A stretch of 64,000 bases of DNA from Silanimonas sp044377035 (GTDB lineage: Bacteria; Pseudomonadota; Gammaproteobacteria; Xanthomonadales; Xanthomonadaceae). Location of the stretch: the NCBI RefSeq assembly GCF_044377035.1, contig NZ_JBILJW010000003.1, positions 141,905-205,904 of the forward strand, given 5' to 3'. Below are positions 1 to 7,914 of the stretch, in pieces. The first letter of the stretch is position 1; every line of letters begins with the position of its first letter. A model generated the notes under the pieces. It ran no database searches. It saw only the letters and a program-made list of their open reading frames with translations, and had not been told where the DNA came from. A program made the position numbers and the translations under genes.

Positions 1-580
1 CGCCGACGTTCTCGGAGATCGACATCTGGTTGTCGTTGAGCACCACCAGCACGTCGGGTTCCGGGTCCATGCCGCCGGCGTGGTTCAGGGCCTCGTAGGC
101 CATGCCCGCGGTCATCGCGCCGTCGCCGATCACAGCAACGACCTTGCGTGCGTCGCCGGAGCGCTGCACGGCCGTGGCCATGCCGAGCGCGGCCGAGATG
201 CTGGTGCTGCTGTGGCCGACGCCGAAGGTGTCGTACTCGCTCTCGCTGCGCTTCGGGAACGGCGCGACGCCGCCCTTCTTCTTCACGCTGGTGATGCGCT
301 CGCCGCGGCCGGTGAGGATCTTGTGCGGGTAGGTCTGGTGGCCCACGTCCCAGACGAGGCGGTCGTTCGGGGTGTCGTAGAGCCAATGCAGGGCGACGGT
401 GAGCTCGATGACACCGAGGCCGGCGCCAAAGTGGCCGCCGCTCTGGCCGACCGATTCAATGAGGTACGCGCGCAGCTCGTCGGCGACGGCGGGCAGTTCC
501 GATTCGGGGAACTGGCGCAGGTCGGCGGGCAGGGTGATGCGGGAGAGGCGCGGGTAGCGCTGGGGGTCCATCGCAGGCAT
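1..580 (-). CDS. dxs: 1-deoxy-D-xylulose-5-phosphate synthase (partial, N-terminal part)
   Basis: DXS condenses pyruvate and glyceraldehyde 3-phosphate to DXP, the first step of the MEP isoprenoid pathway, using thiamine diphosphate in the cytoplasm. The visible 193 residues are the N-terminal third of a protein usually near 630 residues; the left window edge cuts the rest. Seen: the QSGGHFGAGLGVIELTVALH segment, the HQTYPHKILTGR segment, and the ThDP/Mg site GDGAMTAGMAYEALNHAG followed by VLNDNQMSISENVG. Two in-frame ATGs exist (580 and 571); the first is taken. An inverted repeat lies at 586-605 directly upstream. The family assignment is firm; only the start is uncertain. Confidence 0.95.
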   Translation of the reverse strand, partial: MPAMDPQRYPRLSRITLPADLRQFPESELPAVADELRAYLIESVGQSGGHFGAGLGVIELTVALHWLYDTPNDRLVWDVGHQTYPHKILTGRGERITSVKKKGGVAPFPKRSESEYDTFGVGHSSTSISAALGMATAVQRSGDARKVVAVIGDGAMTAGMAYEALNHAGGMDPEPDVLVVLNDNQMSISENVG

Positions 581-585
581 CGGCA

Positions 586-605
586 ACAATTCGGTCGCGA
601 ATTGT
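586..605. repeat. Perfect inverted repeat just upstream of dxs
   Basis: ACAATTC (586-592) and GAATTGT (599-605) are perfect inverted copies with a 6-base spacer. They end 5 bases before the dxs start codon on the minus strand. The A/T content of the arms stands out from the GC-rich surroundings. It could be an operator or a leader hairpin that limits ribosome access. Function is inferred only. Confidence 0.4.
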
Positions 606-701
606 CCGCCCGCGGGGGGAGGGGGGGCAAGCCGACGATGGGGCGGGATTCAGCCCGGTGGGGGCGTCCTCAGGGCACCCGGCGCCCGTTCTCGGCCCGG
701 C

Positions 702-1610
702 TCACGCCGCGTTGGCGTGGCCGACGGCGAGGGCGGCGTTGATGTAGTCGGCCACCTCGGCCTCGCTGGCCCCGGAGGCACTGGCGATCTCAGTGAGCGT
801 CGCCGGGGCCTTCAGCATCACCGTGGCGATGCGGAAGTGCTTGGGGAACTCGCGTTCCGCCTGCGGCCATTTCCCCAGTTGGAAGCGGGTGCCCGGGGCG
901 TGGTCCAGCAGCCGTCCGGCGCCGCCGCCCAGGGCGAGCAGCCAGGTCAGGCGCGACAGCGGTTGCGGGTCGCCGGCCGCGCGAAGCGCCGCGGTCGCGG
1001 CATCGCCATCGAGGGTTTCGATCGATTCGGCCGGCAGATCGGCGTGGCCGTAGTCGATCAGGGCCTTCAGCGATTTCCCCGGGGCGAACTGCTGCGAAGC
1101 AGGGTCGACCACGAGGCGCGGGAGGCCCCCGAACTGCACGGCGAAGGGGCCGGTGGCGCGCGCAAGGCGCGCGGCCAAGCGGTTCGCCGACGCCGGTGCC
1201 GCGACGGCGGGCGCCTCGAGGGTGGTGCGGGTCGGGCTCGGGGCCGACACGGCGGCGGAGGCGACGACGACCGCCGCCTCGGGCATCGGGGTTTCGACGG
1301 CAGGCGCACTGGCCGGAGGGCCGCCGGCGATGGCGAGCAGCACGGCGCGCAGCGCCTCGGCTTCCAGCGGCGCGTCGATCCGGTAGGCGGTGTCGGCGCG
1401 TAGCGCCTGGGTGAGGCCGATGGCGACCTTCCCGGCGTCGAAGCCCTTCATCCACGCCATCTGGCCGTACATCGAATCGAGATCGATCAGCACGGCGTCG
1501 GCGCCGGCTTCGTCGGAGAGTGCCCAGTCGCCCAGGTGCAGGCCCTCGAACAGCGCGCGGGCCTTGGCCTCGTCGGCGCGGTCGAAGCCGGAAAAGCTGA
1601 GTCGGGGCAT
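702..1610 (-). CDS. Unknown protein with receiver-like N-terminus, Ala/Pro linker and helical C-terminus
   Basis: No family is recognised with certainty. The 302-residue protein starts at the ATG at 1610 (MPRLSFSGFD); an upstream in-frame ATG at 1670 would add 20 residues that look non-coding. Residues 1-95 alternate hydrophobic strands and helices with VLIDLDSMYGQMAW, resembling a degenerate response-regulator fold. Residues 95-165 are an Ala/Pro/Ser/Thr-rich linker. The C-terminal 135 residues end in a segment (LTEIASASGASEAEVADYINAA) that looks like a small helix-turn-helix. The gene runs in the same direction as dxs, 122 bases upstream of it. A signalling or adaptor role is a guess. Confidence 0.6.
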   Translation of the reverse strand: MPRLSFSGFDRADEAKARALFEGLHLGDWALSDEAGADAVLIDLDSMYGQMAWMKGFDAGKVAIGLTQALRADTAYRIDAPLEAEALRAVLLAIAGGPPASAPAVETPMPEAAVVVASAAVSAPSPTRTTLEAPAVAAPASANRLAARLARATGPFAVQFGGLPRLVVDPASQQFAPGKSLKALIDYGHADLPAESIETLDGDAATAALRAAGDPQPLSRLTWLLALGGGAGRLLDHAPGTRFQLGKWPQAEREFPKHFRIATVMLKAPATLTEIASASGASEAEVADYINAALAVGHANAA

Positions 1611-1736
1611 GGAAGCCAAGGCGTCTAGGCAGGAGCGCCAGAGTATTGGAAGGCCCTCGGCGAGGGTCAAACGTCTCGACGTCTCAAGGTGTCAGGCTGT
1701 GCGCTGCATCACGTCACATGCGATGGGGCGCGACGC

Positions 1737-2393
1737 CTAGCCCTGCGGCCGCGCCCGCTTCGGCAGGTGCGCCGTGAGGAAGGCCATCTGGTCGGCCAGG
1801 ATGTGGCGGTTCGAGAGGATGAGGTGCTCGACCCAGCTCGGCCGGAACGGCACGGCCAGCAGCGGCATGCCCGCCTGCTGCGGTGTGCGTCCGCCCTTCT
1901 TCGAATTGCAGTGGATGCAGGCGGCCACGACGTTTTCCCACACGTCCTTGCCGCCCTTCGAGCTCGGGATGACATGGTCGCGCGTCAGTGGCAGCCGGCG
2001 GCCGTCACCGCCGCAGTACAGGCAGATCCACTGGTCGCGGGCGAACAGCGCGGTATTCGTCAGCGCCGGTGTGGGTTCGGGCACTCGGGCGCTGGCATGG
2101 CCCTTGGCGGCGATGATCGGTGCGATGTCCAGCACGCTCTGCCGCCCGGTCCAGCGGTTCACGCCACCGCGCACCTGCAGGCAGGGGTCGCCCAGCGTCC
2201 AGGCCACAGCGCCGCGCGCGTAGAGGCAAGCTGCGTCCTGCCAGGTCATCCAATTCAGGATGCGGCCGTGGGCGTCGAGACTGAGAAGGCGGGGGGCCGG
2301 ACCGGCCGGGAAACGCTGGGGGGCAGAACCCCGTGCCGGGGTGCTATCGACCCTGGCCAGCACGACGGCCTGATGCGGCGTAGCGGGCTCCAT
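1737..2393 (-). CDS. HNH endonuclease family protein
   Basis: 218 residues. The C-terminal half carries an HNH nuclease module: a zinc-knuckle pair C124-x2-C127 (ICLYCGG), the catalytic RDH at 138-140 (LTRDHVIPSSKGG), Asn154 (WENVV), and the second knuckle C159-x2-C162 followed by NSKKGGRTP. This CxxC-DH-N-CxxC-NxxK order is typical of the stand-alone HNH proteins common in Xanthomonadaceae and cyanobacteria. The N-terminal 110 residues have no clear domain. No methyltransferase, recombinase or phage gene is adjacent, so a restriction or phage role is not supported. It runs divergently from pip, with 93 bases between. Confidence 0.85.
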   Translation of the reverse strand: MEPATPHQAVVLARVDSTPARGSAPQRFPAGPAPRLLSLDAHGRILNWMTWQDAACLYARGAVAWTLGDPCLQVRGGVNRWTGRQSVLDIAPIIAAKGHASARVPEPTPALTNTALFARDQWICLYCGGDGRRLPLTRDHVIPSSKGGKDVWENVVAACIHCNSKKGGRTPQQAGMPLLAVPFRPSWVEHLILSNRHILADQMAFLTAHLPKRARPQG

Positions 2394-2486
2394 TGAGGCC
2401 TGAGCATACGCGCCCTGCGTGACAGTTCAAGCACGCGCGGGCGGGGTCTCGCCCCGTATCCTTGCGCTCCCGCACCGGAGTGACGC

Positions 2487-3428
2487 ATGGCCGCCCTGTA
2501 CCCCGACATCGAACCCTTCGACACCGGCACGTTGCAGGTCGACGCGCGGCATCGGTTGTACTACGAGCAGTGCGGCAACCCGAAGGGCAAGCCCGTGGTG
2601 ATGCTGCACGGCGGCCCCGGCGCCGGCTGCGGCCCGAAGATGCGCCGCTTCCACGACCCGAAGCACTACCGCATCGTGCTGTTCGACCAGCGCGGCGCCG
2701 GTCGCTCCACGCCGCACGCCGACCTCGTCGATAACACCACGCACGCCCTCGTCGCTGACATCGAGGCGCTGCGCACCCACCTCGGCATTGACCGCTGGCA
2801 GGCCTTCGGCGGCAGCTGGGGCTCGACGCTGGCGCTGGCCTATGCGGAAACCCACCCCGACCGCGTCACCGAGCTCGTGTTGCGCGGCATCTTCATGCTG
2901 CGCCGCTGGGAGCTGGAGTGGTTCTACCAGGAAGGCGCCTCGCGCCTCTTCCCGGATGCCTGGCAGCAGTACCTCGACGGCATTCCCGCCGTCGAACACG
3001 GCGACCTGATCTCGGCCTACCACCGTCGCCTCACCCACGAAGACCCGGCCGTTCGCCTCGCCGCGGCGCGGCGTTGGAGCGTGTGGGAGGCCGCGACGAG
3101 CTTCCTCCGCCAGGACCCGGACTTCATGTCCGGCCACGAGGAAGAGGCCTTCGCGCTGGCCTTCGCCCGCATCGAATCGCACTACTTCGTCAACGGCGGC
3201 TTCTTCCAGCACGACGACCAACTGCTGCGCGACGCGCACCGCATCCGCCACATCCCCGGCACCATCGTGCACGGCCGCTACGACGTGGTGTGCCCGGTGC
3301 AGAACGCGTGGGATCTGAAGACGGCCTGGCCGGAAGCGACGCTGCACATCGCGCCCACCTCCGGGCATTCGGCCTTCGAGCCGGAGATCGCCAGCCTGCT
3401 GGTCGATGCGACGAACGCGTATCGCTGA
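2487..3428 (+). CDS. pip: Prolyl aminopeptidase
   Basis: Cytoplasmic alpha/beta-hydrolase that removes N-terminal proline from peptides (family S33). At 313 residues it matches the usual length. Seen: the oxyanion-hole HGGPGAGCGPKMRRFHDP (residues 41-58), FDQRGAGRSTPHA, and the nucleophile elbow GGSWGSTLALAYA with Ser110. The C-terminal catalytic region contains VHGRYDVVCPV (acid) and SGHSAFEP (His). ACCGGAGTG just before the ATG supplies a ribosome binding site. It converges with the Nudix gene on the other strand, 15 bases apart. Confidence 0.95.
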   Translation: MAALYPDIEPFDTGTLQVDARHRLYYEQCGNPKGKPVVMLHGGPGAGCGPKMRRFHDPKHYRIVLFDQRGAGRSTPHADLVDNTTHALVADIEALRTHLGIDRWQAFGGSWGSTLALAYAETHPDRVTELVLRGIFMLRRWELEWFYQEGASRLFPDAWQQYLDGIPAVEHGDLISAYHRRLTHEDPAVRLAAARRWSVWEAATSFLRQDPDFMSGHEEEAFALAFARIESHYFVNGGFFQHDDQLLRDAHRIRHIPGTIVHGRYDVVCPVQNAWDLKTAWPEATLHIAPTSGHSAFEPEIASLLVDATNAYR

Positions 3429-3443
3429 GGGTTGCGCGCCGGA

Positions 3444-3998
3444 TCAGCCGGCGCGGCTGCCATCCGGGTTGCGCTCGACGAACCACAGCCCGGCCCAGAG
3501 CTTCGGGTCCATCGCATAGCCCTCGGCCATCTTCGAGGTCAGCCAGCGTGCGGCCTCGTCGACCGGCACCTCGTGCACGGTGATGTCCTCGGTCTCGTCG
3601 CCGCCGCCGGCATGCACGCGGGTGAGTCCGGTGGCGCGGCAGAAGGCGATCATCTCGCTGCTCATGCCGGAGCTCGTCGGGCCTTCCATCAGCACCTCGA
3701 CGTGGCTGGCCTGCCAGCCGGTTTCCTCCAGCAGCTCGCGCGCCGCCGCCGATTCCAGCGTGTCCTCGCCGAGGTTGTCGCCGACAAGGCCGGCGGGCAT
3801 CTCGATGGTGCGCTGCTGCAGCGGTACGCGGTATTGCTCGACGAACAGCAGCTTCCGCTCCGGGGTGACGGCGACGATGATCACCGCCTTGCCCTCGGCG
3901 TGCGTGCGCTCGGCGTATTCCCACGTGCCACGCGTGCGGATGCGCAGCCAGCGGCCTTCCCAGGCGACCTGCGCCGGGCCTTCGTGCTTCGGGTTCAT
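3444..3998 (-). CDS. Nudix hydrolase, ADP-ribose pyrophosphatase-like
   Basis: 184-residue cytoplasmic hydrolase of nucleoside diphosphates linked to another moiety; the substrate cannot be read from sequence. The Nudix box runs from GDNLGED to RELLEETGW. The spacing fits the Gx5Ex7REUxEExGU consensus, but the first glutamate is Asp. EMPAGLVGD before the box and the VEQYRVPLQQRTIE segment resemble the ADP-ribose pyrophosphatase branch. It lies 10 bases downstream of the 5'-3' exonuclease gene on the same strand, so nitroreductase, exonuclease and Nudix probably form one transcript. A second, canonical Nudix gene (nudE) lies at 32023. Confidence 0.88.
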   Translation of the reverse strand: MNPKHEGPAQVAWEGRWLRIRTRGTWEYAERTHAEGKAVIIVAVTPERKLLFVEQYRVPLQQRTIEMPAGLVGDNLGEDTLESAAARELLEETGWQASHVEVLMEGPTSSGMSSEMIAFCRATGLTRVHAGGGDETEDITVHEVPVDEAARWLTSKMAEGYAMDPKLWAGLWFVERNPDGSRAG

Positions 3999-4008
3999 GG
4001 CGCTCCTT

Positions 4009-4926
4009 TCAAGTCGGCATCCTCGCGGCGTCCTGCAGGCGGCGGCGCGTCATCGGGCCGATGCGCAGGCGCTCGCACAGCCGGTCGATGGCGTCGCTGT
4101 CCGGTGCGCGGCGGCGCGCGGCGTCGAAGTCGCCGGGCAGCGGGGCATCGCGGACGATGGTGGCGAGCCGGCGCGAGAGCAGGGCCGATTCGCGGTGTTC
4201 GCGCAGACGCACCGCATGCTGGGCGGCGCCGCGCAGCTTGAGCAGCGGCACTTCGTCGAGCTTGTCGAGCAGGGCGTCCATCGACCCATAGATCGCGAGC
4301 AGTGTGGCGGCGGTCTTCGGCCCCACGCCGGGCACGCCCGGAATGTTGTCGCTGGCGTCGCCGGTGAGGCCGAGGTAGTCCGCCACCTGGTGCGCGTGGA
4401 TGCCGTAGCGCGGCTTCACGCCGGCGCAGTCCCAGCGTTCGTTGCGGGCGAAATCCCACTGCCAGTCACCCTCGTCGAGCAGCTGCGCCATGTCCTTGTC
4501 CGCCGAGACGATCACCACCGCATGGCCGTCGCGACGCGCCTGCGCGGCCGCCGTGCCGATCAGGTCGTCGGCTTCGTATTCCACATGGGCGAGCACGGGC
4601 AGGCCCATCGCCTCGCCGAGCGCCTTGCAGTGCGCGAACTGGCGCTTCAGTTCCTCCGGCGCCGGGTCGCGGTGCGCCTTGTAGGCGGGGTAGATCGCGT
4701 TGCGGAAGCAGGAATCCAGCGCTTCGTCGAAGGCCAGCGCCAGGCGCTCCGCGCGCGTGCGCTCGATCAGCTCGCAGAGGAAGCGCGCGAAACCGTGCAC
4801 GGCGTTGACCGGCCAGCCGTCCTCGTCGCTGGCGTCGATCGGCGTGCCGTGCCAGGCGCGGAACACGTAGAGGCTCGAATCGACGAGGTGCACGGCGTTC
4901 GCCGCGGGAGCCGTCACGGCGACCAT
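4009..4926 (-). CDS. 5'-3' exonuclease (Pol I N-terminal / flap endonuclease family)
   Basis: 305 residues matching a stand-alone PolA-type 5' nuclease (ExoIX/Xni-like), which cleaves 5' flaps or single strands during repair. Metal-binding acidic residues are in the expected motifs: HLVDSSLYVFRAWH near the N-terminus, FDEALDSCFRNAIYPAYKAHR, VEYEADDLIGT, IVSADKDMAQLLDE, and the helix-hairpin-helix GDASDNIPGVPGVGPKTAATLL. It is longer than E. coli Xni because of a 60-residue basic C-terminal extension. The start overlaps the end of the upstream nitroreductase gene by 13 bases. Confidence 0.92.
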   Translation of the reverse strand: MVAVTAPAANAVHLVDSSLYVFRAWHGTPIDASDEDGWPVNAVHGFARFLCELIERTRAERLALAFDEALDSCFRNAIYPAYKAHRDPAPEELKRQFAHCKALGEAMGLPVLAHVEYEADDLIGTAAAQARRDGHAVVIVSADKDMAQLLDEGDWQWDFARNERWDCAGVKPRYGIHAHQVADYLGLTGDASDNIPGVPGVGPKTAATLLAIYGSMDALLDKLDEVPLLKLRGAAQHAVRLREHRESALLSRRLATIVRDAPLPGDFDAARRRAPDSDAIDRLCERLRIGPMTRRRLQDAARMPT

Positions 4927-5480
4927 TCCGTGAGTTTCGCGTCCAGCGCCGGGCGAAGGCGCTCGGGGGCCTCGCCCTGCGCGGTGCCGATATGGATGAA
5001 GCCCAGCAGCAGTTCATGCGGCGCGAGCCCCAGCCCGTCGAGGATCTCGCGGTCGTAGGCGGCCCAGCCGGTCAACCATTGCGCGCCAAAGCCGAGGCCC
5101 TGCGCGGCCTGCAAGAGCGCGAAGCACACGGCCCCGCCGGACATGAGCTGTTCGACCACGGGCACCTTGTGGCCTTCGACCGGGGTGCCGATGACCGCGA
5201 CGATCAGCGGCGCGAAGCTGAAGCGCTCGCGGTCCTTGTCGATGGCGGCCTGCGGGGCGTTGGGGTCGAGCGCCTTGGCGCGGGCGGCGAGGCGTTCGCC
5301 GAGCCGGTGCCGGGCGTCCCCCTCGATGGTCAGGAAGCGCCAGGGGGCGAGCTTGCCGTGGTCGGGCACGCGCATCGCGGCCTCGAACAGGGCGCGGCGC
5401 TGGGTGGCGTCGGGGCCGGGGGCGCCAAGCTGGCGGCTCGGGACGGAACGGCGCTGCATCAAGGCAGTGAAAAGGTCCAT
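4914..5480 (-). CDS. Nitroreductase family protein (YdjA-like)
   Basis: 188-residue FMN-dependent oxidoreductase. The N-terminal MDLFTALMQRRSVPSRQLGAPGP is the nitroreductase FMN-binding entry (RRSV), followed by RVPDHGKLAPWRFLTIEG and, towards the C-terminus, GFGAQWLTGWAAYD and LLGFIHIGTAQ, as in the small YdjA-type members. The start at 5480 is preferred over upstream ATG 5543 because homology begins with MDLF. It is the first gene of a three-gene minus-strand run with the exonuclease and the Nudix hydrolase. Physiological substrate unknown. Confidence 0.88.
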   Translation of the reverse strand: MDLFTALMQRRSVPSRQLGAPGPDATQRRALFEAAMRVPDHGKLAPWRFLTIEGDARHRLGERLAARAKALDPNAPQAAIDKDRERFSFAPLIVAVIGTPVEGHKVPVVEQLMSGGAVCFALLQAAQGLGFGAQWLTGWAAYDREILDGLGLAPHELLLGFIHIGTAQGEAPERLRPALDAKLTEWSP

Positions 5481-5593
5481 CCCCCGATTGTAACGAGGCC
5501 CCGTCCGGCAGCGCCCAACTGCAGGTGCCGTCACGGTTTGCAAGTGTTAACACCCCCACTATCCTCAGTAGCCCCCCCAAACCCTTCCCGACG

Positions 5594-7855
5594 ATGACGC
5601 CCGTGAGTTCCCGACCGCCCACCTACGATGAACTGCTGCGCTACACCCGCCGCTCGGTGGTGGAGCAGCTGTCGTCGCTCGTGCACGCGGTGCTGGGCAA
5701 GGCCGACGACTGGATGTTCGACCTCGCGCAGAAAGAAGGTGAAGGCGCCGATCCGTTCGCGCGCTCGCCGCGCCTCGAGGCGATGAACACCCTGCGCAGC
5801 ACGCGCGCCACCATCGAGCGCCAGTTCGCCCGCCAGTACGAGGCCCTGTTCGACGAGCTGATCGAACCGAAGCAAGGCTCCGCCGATGGCCTCCGCCTGA
5901 GCCTGGTGGAAGAGCAGGAGCTCGAGCAGCAGCTCGCCTCCGACCTGATCGTGGAGGCGTTGCAGCGGGCCCACGGCCACTCGCTGGACGCGCTGGCCAA
6001 GGCGCTGGCGAAGATCATGGGCGTCGAATCGCTCGCGCCGCGCCAGAACCCGCTCAGCCCGCTGAACTTCGGCCACGCCTTGCATCGCGCGGTCCAGGGC
6101 ATCGAGCTGCCGAACATGCTGCAGGTGGTGCTCTACAAGTACTACGAGCGCGAGCTGATGGCCCGCTTCAACGAAGTGCTCGATCCGCTGATGCAGCGCT
6201 TCATGGCGGCGGGCCTCGTGCCGCGTCAGGGCATTGGTCCCGGCGCTTCGGTACGTCCGGGCGGTGGAGCGGCGCGCCCCGGCAGTGCGCCGCCGTCGCC
6301 GAATTCTGGCGCTGCGACGCCATCTTCTGGAGACGACGCCGGGGGCTATGCACAAGGCCACGGTCATGGACACGGCTACGGCCACGGCCATTCGGGGCCG
6401 ACGTCGCAGGACGATGCCAACGTCTTCAGCCTGCTTCGCGAGATGCTTCGCGCGCTGCGCCCGCAGGGCAATGCCAGCGTCCCCGGTGCGCCGCCGACGC
6501 CAGGCGTTCCCGAGCGCCGCGCCATGCAGACCACCGAGATGCTCTCCGTGCTCTCGCTGATGCAGACCGAAGTGCCGCCCTCCGTGCTCGAGACCATGGA
6601 GCGCCACGAGGCCTCGCTCTCCGTCCTGCTCAAGCGTGACCTGCTCGAAAGCGCCCGCCGCATCGGCCTCTCGCCGGACCAGGTGCGCATCAGCCCGGAC
6701 GAAGAAGACGCGGTCGACCTCGTTGGCATGCTCTTCGACGTGCTGTTCGACGAGCACGATTTCGAACAGCGCGCGCGCAACCTCGTGAGCCGCCTCGTCG
6801 TGCCCTACGTCAAGGTGGCGCTGCTCGACCGACAGATGTTCATGTACCGCACGCACCCGGCGCGCCGCCTGCTCAACGCGGTCACCGAGGCCTGCGAAGG
6901 CAACGGCGGGCAGAGCGCGCACGAGCGCGAGATGCTCGGCAAGGCCGAGCAGGTGGTCGACACCCTCGTGGGGGATTTCAACGAAGACGTCGCCATCTTC
7001 GAGACGCTCGAATCCGAGCTGCGCGGCTTCCTCGAGCAGCACCAGAAGCGTGTCGAGCTGGCCGAGAAGCGTGCCGCCGAGGCGCAGCGCGGGCAGGAGC
7101 GCCTCGAGCACGCCCGCGTGCAGGCCGGTGGCGAAGTGTCGAACCGCGTCGATGGCCGCAAGGTGCCGGCGGCGCTGCGCGAGTTCCTGGCACGCAGCTG
7201 GTCGCACCATCTTTCGCTCGTCGCGTTGCGCGAAGGCACCGAGTCGGTCGCCTGGTCGGCGGCCCTGTCGCTGGCCGACAAACTGCTCGACCTGCTGCCG
7301 GGCGGCAAGGCCGCGGGCATCAGCATCCCGACGGCCATGCAGGGCCTCAGCGCCGATCTCGTCGTCGTGCTCGGCAGCTCGGGCGTGCAGGGTGATGCCG
7401 CCGATGCCGTGATCAAAGCCATCGCCGACGGCGTCGAAGCCCAGCGCCGCGGCGACGCCGTGGCCGCGCAGCAGGCCGCTGCGGTGCTCCGCGTCGCTCC
7501 GGAGCCGCCGCCGCTGCCGCCCCAGCCGCGCCTGAAGATCGTCGGCGGCACCGATGCCGTCCCGGATTTCGATCCGGACGACCTCGCCCAGCTCCGCGAC
7601 CTCAAGGTCGGCGACTGGATCAGCCTGGCCGGCGAAGACGAGAAGCTGGCCCCGGCCAAGCTGGCCTGGATCTCGCCCATCTCGAACCGCCTGATGTTCG
7701 TGAACCGCCGCGGCGTCCGCATGCTGGTCGCCTCGGTCGAGGAACTGGGCGCCCTGAAGAAGCTCGGGAAGCTCCAGTTGCGCGACGCGCAGGGCGGCGC
7801 CTTCGAGGACGCCCTGCAGCGCATGGTCGGCCGGTTGAAGCAGGACATCGCCTGA
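5594..7855 (+). CDS. DUF1631 family protein with His/Gly-rich linker
   Basis: 753 residues, matching the long DUF1631 family of Gamma- and Betaproteobacteria, whose function is not known. The start is set at 5594 (MTPVSSRPPTYDELL), since the preceding in-frame stretch from 5525 lies in the intergenic region. The N-terminal 215 residues and the part after residue about 285 are alpha-helical. Between them sits a low-complexity linker rich in Gly, Pro and Ser with an HGHGHGYGHGH tract (near 6355-6395) that could bind divalent metal. A long charged helix (EKRAAEAQRGQERLEHARVQ) lies near residue 500. The C-terminal region (DLKVGDWISLAGEDEKLAPAKLAWIS) looks like a PilZ-type beta barrel, though no RxxxR motif is certain. 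Confidence 0.85.
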   Translation: MTPVSSRPPTYDELLRYTRRSVVEQLSSLVHAVLGKADDWMFDLAQKEGEGADPFARSPRLEAMNTLRSTRATIERQFARQYEALFDELIEPKQGSADGLRLSLVEEQELEQQLASDLIVEALQRAHGHSLDALAKALAKIMGVESLAPRQNPLSPLNFGHALHRAVQGIELPNMLQVVLYKYYERELMARFNEVLDPLMQRFMAAGLVPRQGIGPGASVRPGGGAARPGSAPPSPNSGAATPSSGDDAGGYAQGHGHGHGYGHGHSGPTSQDDANVFSLLREMLRALRPQGNASVPGAPPTPGVPERRAMQTTEMLSVLSLMQTEVPPSVLETMERHEASLSVLLKRDLLESARRIGLSPDQVRISPDEEDAVDLVGMLFDVLFDEHDFEQRARNLVSRLVVPYVKVALLDRQMFMYRTHPARRLLNAVTEACEGNGGQSAHEREMLGKAEQVVDTLVGDFNEDVAIFETLESELRGFLEQHQKRVELAEKRAAEAQRGQERLEHARVQAGGEVSNRVDGRKVPAALREFLARSWSHHLSLVALREGTESVAWSAALSLADKLLDLLPGGKAAGISIPTAMQGLSADLVVVLGSSGVQGDAADAVIKAIADGVEAQRRGDAVAAQQAAAVLRVAPEPPPLPPQPRLKIVGGTDAVPDFDPDDLAQLRDLKVGDWISLAGEDEKLAPAKLAWISPISNRLMFVNRRGVRMLVASVEELGALKKLGKLQLRDAQGGAFEDALQRMVGRLKQDIA

Positions 7856-7914
7856 GGCACGACAGGGCCTGAACCGTGGGCTAGCATCGGGGCTCCCTAT
7901 TCGAGGACGCGCCG

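Noticed and set aside
1737..2393. HNH gene as part of a defence or restriction island
   Set aside because: Flanking genes are housekeeping, and no methyltransferase, helicase or toxin partner is present.
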